From assembly GCA_934394855.1 (NCBI GenBank), contig CAKRRH010000008.1, positions 1 to 64,000 on the forward strand: 64,000 nt of DNA, written 5' to 3'. Shown piece after piece: positions 24,543 to 32,232 of this stretch; the stretch's first letter is position 1; the number at the start of each line of letters is the position of its first letter. Position numbers and translations under genes: made by a program. Source of the DNA: an uncultured Eubacteriales bacterium. GTDB lineage: Bacteria; Bacillota; Clostridia; Oscillospirales; Acutalibacteraceae. Below the pieces are notes generated by a model. It searched no databases. It saw only the letters and a program-made list of their open reading frames with translations, and was not told where the DNA came from.

Positions 24543-25607
24543 TTATAGTATTTCGCAAAGCACGGCATTTTGAACAAGCATTCCTTTTTCAGTCATTCTC
24601 ACACCGTTTTCATCAACATTCATTAAACCCATTTTCTCAAATCGCTTGCATTTGTCAATAAATCCGTCGGGAATTTTAAGTCCACGACTTTTAATATCGC
24701 AAAATTCAAGTCCCCATTTCAGCCGCAGCCGCAGCATTGCATATTCAGAGAACCCGTCAAAACCACTGTCAAACAGCATTTCTCCGCCGCTTACAAAATA
24801 ATCAAAATCCCTCGGATAATAATATCTTTTGCCGTCCAAAAAGGAATATGCCGCAGGACCGAGAGCATAATATTCATCGCAGTTCCAATATTTCAGATTA
24901 TGCTTTGAATATGTGCCTGATTTTGCAAAATTCGATATTTCATAATGCTCGTAGCCGAATTTTTTTAGCGTTTCCACGGCAAATTCAAACAAATCCGCAG
25001 TCTTGTCATCATCGGGAAAATCATCTCGATTTCGGCTTGAAAACGGTGTGTCGGGCTCAATTTTCAGCATATATGCCGAAATGTGCGGCACGCTGAGCTC
25101 ATTGCAAAAATCAATCGTATGAGCAAGACACGCTCTTGTCTGCCCCTCAATTCCGATCATTATATCAAGCGATATATTGTCAATCCCGGCACTTTTTGCA
25201 TTATAAACCGCATTTTTAACATCAACCGCCCTGTGGGTTCTTGTGAGTTTTAAAAGCTCATCGTCATTTGCCGACTGCAAGCCGATTGAAATTCGATTGA
25301 CGCCCGATTTTGCAACCGTGTTCATGAACCTTGCGGTTGCGGTTTTCGGGTTGCACTCAACCGTGATTTCGGCACACGGGGTCGCATGAATATGAGACAA
25401 TATTTCGCAGATTCGGCGCTCGCCGATACACGACGGTGTGCCTCCTCCGAAATATACCGTGTCAACCTCATCGTCAATCAAATCGAGTCTTTCACAAACC
25501 GCTTTTGTGTATATGTCTGCATTTGAGTTTGAAAAATTCATTGAATAAAAATCGCAGTATCCGCATTTTATCAGGCAAAACGGAACATGAATATACATTC
25601 CTCTCAA
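24543..25607 (-). CDS. hemW: HemW-type radical SAM protein
   Basis: The 354-residue protein starts with MYIHVPFCLIKCGYCDF, the CxxxCxxC [4Fe-4S] site, and contains KHNLKYWNCDEYYALGPAAYS with the HNxxYW signature that separates HemW (a heme chaperone) from coproporphyrinogen dehydrogenase HemN. A winged HTH-like C-terminus follows. Start is TTG at 25607 with GGAGGG eight bases ahead; ATG at 25598 is an alternative. Confidence 0.9.
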   Translation of the reverse strand: MRGMYIHVPFCLIKCGYCDFYSMNFSNSNADIYTKAVCERLDLIDDEVDTVYFGGGTPSCIGERRICEILSHIHATPCAEITVECNPKTATARFMNTVAKSGVNRISIGLQSANDDELLKLTRTHRAVDVKNAVYNAKSAGIDNISLDIMIGIEGQTRACLAHTIDFCNELSVPHISAYMLKIEPDTPFSSRNRDDFPDDDKTADLFEFAVETLKKFGYEHYEISNFAKSGTYSKHNLKYWNCDEYYALGPAAYSFLDGKRYYYPRDFDYFVSGGEMLFDSGFDGFSEYAMLRLRLKWGLEFCDIKSRGLKIPDGFIDKCKRFEKMGLMNVDENGVRMTEKGMLVQNAVLCEIL

Positions 25608-25627
25608 GCAAATCCCTCCGTTTTTAT

Positions 25628-25656
25628 ATTTTACCCCCTTTTTTTACATATGTCTA
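25628..25656 (-). promoter_or_regulatory. Promoter of hemW-ispF
   Basis: Minus-strand TAGACA (25656-25651) and TAAAAT (25633-25628) are 17 bases apart, about 20 bases before the TTG start. Confidence 0.65.
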
Positions 25657-25709
25657 CATAAATCTTGCGGCATTGTTAAAATAATATCCCGGTAATCAGT
25701 ATATATTGC

Positions 25710-25738
25710 TTGACATTCCTTTAATTTCAAGGTAAAAT
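25710..25738 (+). promoter_or_regulatory. Promoter of the RNase J operon
   Basis: TTGACA (25710-25715) and TAAAAT (25733-25738) are 17 bases apart. The leader would be about 160 bases and holds a hairpin with arms 25840-25846 and 25864-25870, a possible autoregulation site. Confidence 0.72.
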
Positions 25739-25905
25739 AACTATATATTGATTTTTTGAAATTATTTTATTTTTTAATATATATAAAATAATATAGCGGA
25801 CTGTTTGACCCGTTGCCATCTCGGTCCGATTTAACATCAAAAGGCAGGAATATAATTTTCCCATGCCTTTGTTTACACTTGTAATTTTTTAACGGAGGTA
25901 TTCAT

Positions 25906-27861
25906 TTGAAAGAAAACAAAATTAACATTGACGCAACACATGATAAAACATCAAAATTTCTTGACACAACTGCACCGCTTTACAGCAAGATAAAAAGCGA
26001 CAAGCCTAAAAGGGACAAGAACACAAAATCAACCAAACAGACAAAGGAAAAGGCGTCGGCAAAGCGCAATATGACAAACGCCGCAAAACAAAACGACGGC
26101 AAGACAAAATTGACATCAAAAAAATCCATGCCGAAATCAAATTCAAATTCGGCTAAAAATATATCCAAAAACAAGCCGAAACAGAACAAAAATAGCATAT
26201 TCAAAACACCCGTGAAAATCATTCCGCTCGGCGGTCTTGATGAAATCGGCAAAAACTGCACCGTTTTTGAATATGAGGACGAAATGATCATAATCGATTG
26301 CGGAATGTCATTCCCCGACAGCGATATGCCCGGTGTTGACATCGTAATCCCCGATTTCACATACATCATCAAAAATCAGAGCAAAATCAAGGGATTGTTC
26401 ATCACTCACGGTCACGAGGATCATATCGGCGCAATTCCCTATCTCATGCGTGATATTAATGTTCCGATTTATGCCACAAAGCTAACAAACGGCTTGATCA
26501 AAGGCAAGCTCACCGAGCACGGACTTGACGGAAAAATCAAGCTTTATGATAAAAAGCCCGGCGATATTGTTAAAGCAGGCAAATTCACTGTTGAATTTAT
26601 TCATGTAAACCATTCTATCCCCGACGCTGTCGGATTTGCGATTCATACACCGATCGGCGTAATTCTTCATACAGGCGACTTCAAGATTGATTCAACGCCG
26701 ATTCGTGACGGTGTAATCGATCTTGCAAGAATCTCACAGCTTGGCAATGAGGGCGTTTTGGCGCTCATGTCGGATTCAACAAATGCTGAACGACCGGGAT
26801 TCACAATGAGCGAACGCACAGTCGGCGAATCGTTGTCGTCGCTCTTTAAACAGGCTGAAAAGAACAGAATTTTGGTTGCTACATTCTCATCAAACATTCA
26901 CCGAATCCAGCAGATAATCGACGAAGCGGTAAAATGCGGCAGAAAGGTTGCGGTTTCGGGCAGATCAATGATAAATGTTGTATCGATTGCAACCGAGCTC
27001 GGCTATTTGAATGTGCCGCAGGGCGTTTTGATTGACATTGACACGATCAAACGCTATACACCCGAACAGCTTGTAATTGTCACAACAGGCTCACAGGGCG
27101 AGCCGATGAGCGCATTGCACAGAATGGCGCACGGCGATCACAGACAGGTTCAGGTCACCCCGAACGATACAATAATCATTTCGGCGTCGCCTATTCCGGG
27201 AAATGAAAAGACCGTTTCAAATGTTGTAAATGAGCTTATCAAGCTCGGCGCTCATGTCATTTACGAAAAGATGTATGATGTTCATGTTTCGGGTCACGCT
27301 TGCCAGGAGGAGCAAAAGCTCATTTTGGCGCTTGCAAAGCCGAAATTCTTCATTCCCGTTCACGGCGAACAAAAGCATTTGCAGCATCATGCCGATTCGG
27401 CAAAGGCTGTCGGAATCGACAAGAAAAACATTCTGATCGGCGCAAACGGCAAGACGATTGAACTGACCCCCGATTCAATTAAATTCGGAGCAACGGTTCA
27501 GTCGGGCAGAGTTTTGGTTGACGGACTCGGCGTCGGTGATGTCGGAAGCATTGTTCTTCGTGACCGCAAGCATTTGTCCGAGGACGGAATCATAATCGCC
27601 GTCATGACGATTGATTCGGTGTCCGGCGACATAATTTCGGGACCCGACCTTGTTTCAAGAGGATTTGTTTATGTTCGTGAAAGCGAAGACATGATGAACG
27701 AAGCGAAAGAGGTCATCTACAATGCATATGACAATGCCCTGATGCACGGCGCAACAGACAGAACGGTTATTAAAGGCAAAATGAGAGACGCACTCTCGAA
27801 ATTCATGTATGAACGAACGATGCGCTCACCGATGATTTTGCCGATTTTAATGGAAGTATAA
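25906..27861 (+). CDS. rnj: Ribonuclease J
   Basis: RNase J is a 5'-3' exo- and endoribonuclease central to RNA decay in Gram-positives. The metallo-beta-lactamase motif is HGHEDH (residues 168-173), the KIIPLGGLDEIGKNC block starts near 104, and the beta-CASP part includes TTGSQGEPMSAL and HVSGHA. The start is TTG with GGAGG nine bases ahead. The first ~100 residues are an unusually long Lys/Asn/Ser-rich, probably disordered extension absent from Bacillus RNase J1. The operon continues with ybaB, recR and smpB. Confidence 0.94.
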   Translation: MKENKINIDATHDKTSKFLDTTAPLYSKIKSDKPKRDKNTKSTKQTKEKASAKRNMTNAAKQNDGKTKLTSKKSMPKSNSNSAKNISKNKPKQNKNSIFKTPVKIIPLGGLDEIGKNCTVFEYEDEMIIIDCGMSFPDSDMPGVDIVIPDFTYIIKNQSKIKGLFITHGHEDHIGAIPYLMRDINVPIYATKLTNGLIKGKLTEHGLDGKIKLYDKKPGDIVKAGKFTVEFIHVNHSIPDAVGFAIHTPIGVILHTGDFKIDSTPIRDGVIDLARISQLGNEGVLALMSDSTNAERPGFTMSERTVGESLSSLFKQAEKNRILVATFSSNIHRIQQIIDEAVKCGRKVAVSGRSMINVVSIATELGYLNVPQGVLIDIDTIKRYTPEQLVIVTTGSQGEPMSALHRMAHGDHRQVQVTPNDTIIISASPIPGNEKTVSNVVNELIKLGAHVIYEKMYDVHVSGHACQEEQKLILALAKPKFFIPVHGEQKHLQHHADSAKAVGIDKKNILIGANGKTIELTPDSIKFGATVQSGRVLVDGLGVGDVGSIVLRDRKHLSEDGIIIAVMTIDSVSGDIISGPDLVSRGFVYVRESEDMMNEAKEVIYNAYDNALMHGATDRTVIKGKMRDALSKFMYERTMRSPMILPILMEV

Positions 27862-27885
27862 TTTAGAAAAGGAAGATTTTACAAA

Positions 27886-28233
27886 ATGAAAGCAAGATTA
27901 CCTAAGGAATATCAGTCAAAAAGTCAGGCAGAGCTAATGCGCCAGGCACAGGAAATGCAGGAAAACATGACAAAAATGCAGCAGGAGCTTGAAGAGCGTG
28001 AATATTCGGCGAGTGCGGGCGGCGACATGGTTAAAGTAACCGTCAACGGTAAGCATGAAATATTAAAGCTCGACATAAGCGCCGATTTGATTGAAGACGC
28101 AAAGGACGACAAAGAAATGCTCGAAGATTTGGTTATCACCGCAATCAATTCGGCAATCAAACAGGCAACTGAAAATTCGGACGATGAGATGGGCAAGCTG
28201 ACATCGGGACTCAATATTCCCGGTCTTTTCTAA
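27886..28233 (+). CDS. YbaB/EbfC family nucleoid-associated protein
   Basis: The 115-residue DNA-binding protein has the family pattern: helical N-terminus (LMRQAQEMQENMTKMQQELE), then EYSASAGGDMVKVTVNGKHEILKLDIS, and the C-terminal GLNIPGLF. It immediately precedes recR, the near-universal arrangement. Confidence 0.93.
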   Translation: MKARLPKEYQSKSQAELMRQAQEMQENMTKMQQELEEREYSASAGGDMVKVTVNGKHEILKLDISADLIEDAKDDKEMLEDLVITAINSAIKQATENSDDEMGKLTSGLNIPGLF

Positions 28234-28242
28234 GGTAGGAAC

Positions 28243-28845
28243 ATGGCTTACAATGTACCGGCGCTTGAAGCGTTGATTGATAAATTTGACTCTTTGCCGT
28301 CAGTCGGAAGAAAATCGGCTCAGCGAATCGCATTTCATATGCTGGAGCTTGATGATGAACAGGTCAAATCGTTTTGCGACACGATTTTAGACGCACATGA
28401 GCATATTCATTGCTGCAAGGTCTGCCAAACGCTGACAGACGGCGAAATATGCTCAATATGCTCCGACAGCACAAGAGATCATTCGACCGTGTGCGTAGTC
28501 GAATCTCCCCAAGATGTGATGGCATTTGAGCGCACAGGCGAGTTTCGCGGAACATATCATGTTTTGCATGGGCTGATCTCCCCTATTGACGGCGTGACAC
28601 CCGACAGGCTGAAGATCAAAGAGCTGTTATATCGTGTAACGAACGAAGACATAAACGAAGTTATCATGGCAACAAACCCGACAGTTGAGGGCGAAGCGAC
28701 CGCAATGTATATTTCAAAGCTGCTAAAGCCTTTTGAAATAAAGGTGACCAGACTTGCATACGGTATTCCGGTCGGCGGTTCGCTTGAATATGCCGATGAG
28801 GTAACGCTGATGAGGGCGCTTGAAGGCAGAAGCGTGCTTGATTAA
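28243..28845 (+). CDS. recR: Recombination protein RecR
   Basis: RecR forms a clamp that helps RecO load RecA. The HhH region is LPSVGRKSAQRIAFHML, the zinc finger is CCKVC...CSIC, and the Toprim domain has VCVVESPQDVMAFE. The 200-residue length is normal. It starts nine bases after ybaB. Confidence 0.96.
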   Translation: MAYNVPALEALIDKFDSLPSVGRKSAQRIAFHMLELDDEQVKSFCDTILDAHEHIHCCKVCQTLTDGEICSICSDSTRDHSTVCVVESPQDVMAFERTGEFRGTYHVLHGLISPIDGVTPDRLKIKELLYRVTNEDINEVIMATNPTVEGEATAMYISKLLKPFEIKVTRLAYGIPVGGSLEYADEVTLMRALEGRSVLD

Positions 28846-28865
28846 ATCGGAATGGAGGTGTAATG

Positions 28866-29330
28866 ATGGATAAAACAGGAACAAAGACGATTGCATCAAA
28901 CAAAAAAGCATATCATGAATATTTCATTCTTGACAAATATGAGGCAGGAATTGAGCTTTGCGGAACCGAGGTGAAGTCATTACGCCGAAACGGTGCCAAT
29001 CTCAAGGATTCATGGTGCATGATCAAAGACGGCGAGATTTTTGCGAACAACATTCATATTTCGCCATATGAGCAGGGCAACATATTCAACCGTGATCCAT
29101 ACAGGGTTCGTCGGCTTTTGATGCACAAAAAAGAGATAATGAAGCTGTTCGGCAAGATAAAGCAGGATTCACTCACGCTGATACCGTTATCATTATATTT
29201 CAAAGGGTCAAACATCAAAGTTGAAGTCGGCGTTTGCAAGGGCAAAAAGCTCTATGATAAGCGGGAAACTGCGGCAAAGCGTGATGTTGCACGGACGATC
29301 GACCGAGAAATTAAAGAAAGAAACAGATAA
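28866..29330 (+). CDS. smpB: SsrA-binding protein SmpB
   Basis: SmpB escorts tmRNA to stalled ribosomes. The sequence has YEAGIELCGTEVKSLRRNGANL and the C-terminal KKLYDKRETAAKRD with a basic tail. Two ATGs are adjacent (28863, 28866); GGAGG ends at 28858, so the second has the better spacing. ssrA lies 52 bases downstream, so the whole trans-translation pair is in one place. Confidence 0.96.
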   Translation: MDKTGTKTIASNKKAYHEYFILDKYEAGIELCGTEVKSLRRNGANLKDSWCMIKDGEIFANNIHISPYEQGNIFNRDPYRVRRLLMHKKEIMKLFGKIKQDSLTLIPLSLYFKGSNIKVEVGVCKGKKLYDKRETAAKRDVARTIDREIKERNR

Positions 29331-29382
29331 ATTGATGATTTGTTCATCTTTATCTGTTATAATAATTTTAATATTTATATAT

Positions 29383-29732
29383 GGGGGCGTAAAGGTTTCG
29401 ACGGGGATTTTGAACCATTTTAAGCGAGCAGCGGTGCGGTACCGCTTTAATCCGCCGCAATTTATAAATTAAACAACAACAATAAAGTTGCTTTAGCTGC
29501 CTAAGGGCGGCTCGTCTGTATCGGAACTACCACGACCCGATAAATCAGGCGTCGAGTAGTGGTGAACGCATTTTGAGAGAGCCGTGTATCAATCTGTGTA
29601 CCAAACGGCTGGCAGTGAAATTAGCCTGATAACCGGCGAATTTTGTTGTAAGATTTAGTAGATTATCTGCGCTCGGAGAAAGATTTGGGAATAGATTTTC
29701 GGACAGGAGTTCGACTCTCCTCGCCTCCACCA
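29383..29732 (+). ncRNA. ssrA: Transfer-messenger RNA
   Basis: The 5' GGGGGCG pairs with CGCCTCC at 29722-29728, followed by ACCA; GTAAAGGTTTCGACGGGG at the 5' side and GGAGTTCGACTCTCC at the 3' side are the tRNA-like D and T-arm regions. The tag frame ends ...NNNNKVALAA then TAA at 29502-29504; I place the resume codon at GCA 29457-29459, giving AIYKLNNNNKVALAA, though that start is uncertain. A TATAAT at 29358-29363 may give it its own promoter in addition to read-through from smpB. Confidence 0.96.
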
Positions 29733-29806
29733 GCGGCAAGTTGCCGCAGACAATACGAGTATTTGGTCGGGTATAAAAAATTGGTTTTGTGCCCGACCAT
29801 TGTTTT
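29730..29806 (+). repeat. 77-bp direct repeat, copy 1 (overlaps the ssrA 3' end)
   Basis: The 77 bases are identical to 30549-30625. The unit starts with the CCA end of ssrA and contains GCGGCAA/TTGCCGC and a terminator stem GGTCGGG/CCCGACC followed by ATTGTTTT. It is the ssrA terminator module and also one boundary of the insertion. Confidence 0.95.
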
Positions 29807-29969
29807 GTTATAGTATTTAGTCTTAGATTAAATAACCTTATCGATTTTCGGCAACAATTACTTTTATTTGAGTTAGATAGAATCGAACAGGACAATCTGC
29901 ATTATGGAAAAATGATTTCGACAAATTGTAATTTGTATAATAAACTATAAGTACTGGAGAGATAAGCAA

Positions 29970-30434
29970 ATGTGTTTAATATGTGACAGAATTGAAATGA
30001 TAAAACAAGGAACGAATCCTTTTTTTGTTAAGGAATTAGAAACCGGATATGTTGTTATAGGAGACAATCAACATTTTTATGGTTATACTTTATTTTTATA
30101 CAAAAATCATGGTAATAAAACAGAGATATTTCATTTAGAGAAAGATGAACGATCAAAATTTTTAGAAGAAATGACAATAGTTGCAGAGGCAGTATCAAAA
30201 GCATTTGGTGCAGAAAAAATGAATTATGAATTGCTCGGAATGGGCGACGCTCATCTTCATTGGCATTTAAACCCGAGACGGAATGGAGATATTGCTAATT
30301 ACGGAAACAATGGAAAAGGACCGGTTTGGTGGTATCCAATGGAAAAAATGTATAGTGATGATAATAGACCATCAGAGGAAGAACTTGAACAAATGAAATC
30401 CAAGCTACTAATAGAGTTAGATAAGTTACTGTAA
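29970..30434 (+). CDS. HIT-family hydrolase
   Basis: The 154-residue protein begins with CLIC (Cys2, Cys5) and has HLHWH at 95-99, the His-triad nucleotide-binding motif (HxHxH), with GMGDAHLH before it. HIT proteins hydrolyse or transfer nucleoside monophosphates. Codon use leans strongly to A/T-ending codons, unlike smpB and recR upstream. GGAGAG precedes the ATG by nine bases; a TATAAT-like box (29935-29940) could be its -10. It lies alone within the 77-bp repeats. Confidence 0.88.
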   Translation: MCLICDRIEMIKQGTNPFFVKELETGYVVIGDNQHFYGYTLFLYKNHGNKTEIFHLEKDERSKFLEEMTIVAEAVSKAFGAEKMNYELLGMGDAHLHWHLNPRRNGDIANYGNNGKGPVWWYPMEKMYSDDNRPSEEELEQMKSKLLIELDKLL

Positions 30435-30548
30435 GATAAATTCCGGTTTGTCAGCACGGTTTGAATGCTTGCCTTACTCCCACAAGTGTGCAACTGGCGA
30501 AAAAACTTCATTCCCTTGACGGGGTTCTATCAAAATTACGGTTCTTTG

Positions 30549-30625
30549 CCAGCGGCAAGTTGCCGCAGACAATACGAGTATTTGGTCGGGTATAAAAAAT
30601 TGGTTTTGTGCCCGACCATTGTTTT
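30549..30625 (+). repeat. 77-bp direct repeat, copy 2
   Basis: It is identical to 29730-29806 and includes the same GGTCGGG/CCCGACC terminator. If the element was inserted, this copy is the original ssrA terminator displaced by 819 bp. The gene-free stretch 30435-30756 otherwise shows only the hairpin at 30711. Confidence 0.95.
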
Positions 30626-30706
30626 TGTGATAGAATTAGACTAAAAATCGACAATGACATTTGCGATACCTACGATTCATTTAAACTTGGTATTCTAAAA
30701 AATCAA

Positions 30707-30746
30707 ACTAAAAAGCCCTGTATTTAAAAAATACAGGACTTTTTTC
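30707..30746. terminator. Terminator hairpin after the OadG-like gene
   Basis: CTGTATTT (30718-30725) pairs with AATACAG (30730-30736), extended by A-rich and T-rich arms on the two sides. It lies just past the minus-strand stop at 30757 and can work both ways. Confidence 0.75.
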
Positions 30747-30756
30747 ATATATATGT

Positions 30757-30891
30757 TTATCTTTTTTTGCTGAAAACTTTGTTTAACAGACTAATACATA
30801 CAATAATTATGCACATGACGACTATAATTGTCAGCATTCCGTCGCCCATTAATGGCAAATATTTCAGAAAATTTGAAAAGTTTATATTCAT
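30757..30891 (-). CDS. Small OadG-like membrane subunit (44 residues)
   Basis: This short gene was read by hand. It encodes MNINFSNFLKYLPLMGDGML followed by one strongly hydrophobic helix (about residues 20-36) and a basic end (NKVFSKKR). AAGGAG lies ten bases before the ATG, and the gene begins 15 bases after the oadB stop. Position, size and topology fit the small OadG-related subunits that accompany sodium-translocating decarboxylase beta subunits. The extra C-terminal domain of classical OadG is absent. Confidence 0.8.
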   Translation of the reverse strand: MNINFSNFLKYLPLMGDGMLTIIVVMCIIIVCISLLNKVFSKKR

Positions 30892-30906
30892 AAAGCAAAT
30901 CTCCTT

Positions 30907-32031
30907 TTACATAAAATAATTCAAAACAAGGCCGCCGGCAATTACCGACGCAATTTGCCCCGACACATTTACACCGATCGAATGCATCAGCAAAAAGTTT
31001 TGCGGATCCTCGTCACGACCCATTTTATGAACGATTCTGCCTGACATCGGGAATGCCGAAATTCCTGCCGCACCGATCATCGGATTGATTTTATTCTTCA
31101 AAAAGAGATTCAGGAATTTTGCGAAAAGTACGCCGCCTGCTGTGTCAAATATGAATGCAAAAAGCCCCAATCCCATAATTATGAGCGTTTCTTTGCGCAA
31201 GAATTGTTCTGCCCTCATTTGTGACGCAATTGTAATTCCGAGGACGATCGTCACGAGGTTTGCGAGTGTATTTTGCGCAGTTTGCGACAATGAATCAAGT
31301 CGTCCGCATTCCCGAATCAGGTTGCCGAACATCAAAAATCCGACAAGCGACACCGATGACGGCGCAATCAGTCCTGCAATTACCGTTACAACTATCGGGA
31401 ATAATATTTTTGTGAGCCTTGACACCTGCTTATTTTCATACGGCATTTTAATCAACCGTTCCTTTTTAGTTGTCAAAAGCTTGATTACAGGCGGTTGGAT
31501 TATCGGCACAAGCGCCATATATGAATATGCGGCTACCATTATTGCGCCGAGATATTGTGAGCCTAATTTTTGTGCAACTACAATAGCAGTCGGTCCGTCA
31601 GCCGCACCGATTATTGCGATTGATGCCGCATCATTTATCGGAAAGAACATTGATGCTGTACATAGAGTAAAAAATATGCCAAACTGTGCGGCGGCGCCGA
31701 ATATCATCAGCTTCGGATTTGCAAGCAACGGTCCGAAGTCAATCATTGCGCCGATTCCGATAAACAATATCAACGGAAACAGCTCGTTTGTGATTCCTGC
31801 GTCAAATAATACCGACAATGCGCCTCGCTCGGTTTTTCCGTCTGAAATCAGCTGGTCCACGGCTCCGGAAAAAGGGATATTGACCAAAATCGCACCGAAG
31901 CCTATCGGCAAAAGCAAAGTCGGCTCCATGTCCTTTTTTATTGCAAGATAAATCAAAACTCCGCCAATCAGCCACATGACTAACTGTTGCCATTGAAAAT
32001 TTTGCAATAGGTTCTTGTAGATAATCTCCAT
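30907..32031 (-). CDS. oadB: Sodium-ion-translocating decarboxylase, beta subunit
   Basis: The beta subunit couples decarboxylation of a biotin-bound carboxyl group to Na+ export. The 374-residue protein is almost wholly membrane helices; IKKDMEPTLLLPIGFGAILVN near the start, GAADGPTAIVVA (with the family's essential Asp) and ISAFPMSGRIVHKMG near the end are typical. The carboxyltransferase alpha subunit and the biotin carrier are not in the window, so they must be encoded elsewhere. A riboswitch-like leader precedes it. Confidence 0.92.
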   Translation of the reverse strand: MEIIYKNLLQNFQWQQLVMWLIGGVLIYLAIKKDMEPTLLLPIGFGAILVNIPFSGAVDQLISDGKTERGALSVLFDAGITNELFPLILFIGIGAMIDFGPLLANPKLMIFGAAAQFGIFFTLCTASMFFPINDAASIAIIGAADGPTAIVVAQKLGSQYLGAIMVAAYSYMALVPIIQPPVIKLLTTKKERLIKMPYENKQVSRLTKILFPIVVTVIAGLIAPSSVSLVGFLMFGNLIRECGRLDSLSQTAQNTLANLVTIVLGITIASQMRAEQFLRKETLIIMGLGLFAFIFDTAGGVLFAKFLNLFLKNKINPMIGAAGISAFPMSGRIVHKMGRDEDPQNFLLMHSIGVNVSGQIASVIAGGLVLNYFM

Positions 32032-32061
32032 AAAAATCTCCTTTGATCATGATAATAAAAA

Positions 32062-32184
32062 AGACTCTTTACTGCTGTTACACAGTAAAGAGTCTCGCTT
32101 TTTAATACAACAGCGGGCATAAAAAATGCCGTGATTTGACGCCGATTGTCACGATTATTAAACCGTAAGCTACTCCCTCTTTGG
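32062..32184 (-). promoter_or_regulatory. yybP-ykoY-like riboswitch with terminator before oadB
   Basis: On the minus strand the leader reads AAAGAGGGAGTAGCTT ... AAGCGAGACTCTTT. AAAGAG/CTCTTT is P1, GCTT/AAGC and TTTAATA/TATTAAA extend it, and a GGCAT/ATGCC hairpin lies inside; GGGAGTAGC and GCGAGAC are the conserved yybP-ykoY (Mn2+) blocks. The 3' P1 strand is shared with a 13-bp terminator stem (32062-32074 with 32083-32095) followed by T6, so ligand binding would free transcription (an ON switch). The Na+-I class cannot be excluded by eye. Confidence 0.6.
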
Positions 32185-32232
32185 AATTAAATTTTTAATT
32201 ATAATAACACATCTACATTAAAAATGCAAGCA

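Larger units (their letters stand above)
29730..30625. mobile_element. Putative ssrA-targeted insertion carrying a HIT gene
   Basis: An 819-bp unit begins at the last bases of ssrA and is bounded by 77-bp direct repeats. The interior is visibly more AT-rich than its neighbours and carries one HIT-family gene with its own ribosome site. The geometry (perfect repeat at the 3' end of a tmRNA gene) is that of attL/attR of an integrated element, but no integrase is inside, so it is either a passenger or remnant, or a tandem duplication. Confidence 0.55.

Noticed and set aside
29545..29895. 116-codon frame across the tmRNA
   Set aside because: It overlaps ssrA on the opposite strand; the RNA structure explains the conservation there.
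30299..30511. 70-codon minus-strand frame overlapping the HIT gene
   Set aside because: It is antisense to a clear HIT coding region with no ribosome site; the composition fits a shadow frame.
29730..30625. CRISPR array
   Set aside because: There are only two repeats, 819 bases apart, of 77 bases each, and no spacers or cas genes.
31085..31951. 288-codon plus-strand frame opposite oadB
   Set aside because: The long open frame mirrors a membrane protein in the antisense strand; oadB has clear family motifs and the antisense frame has none.
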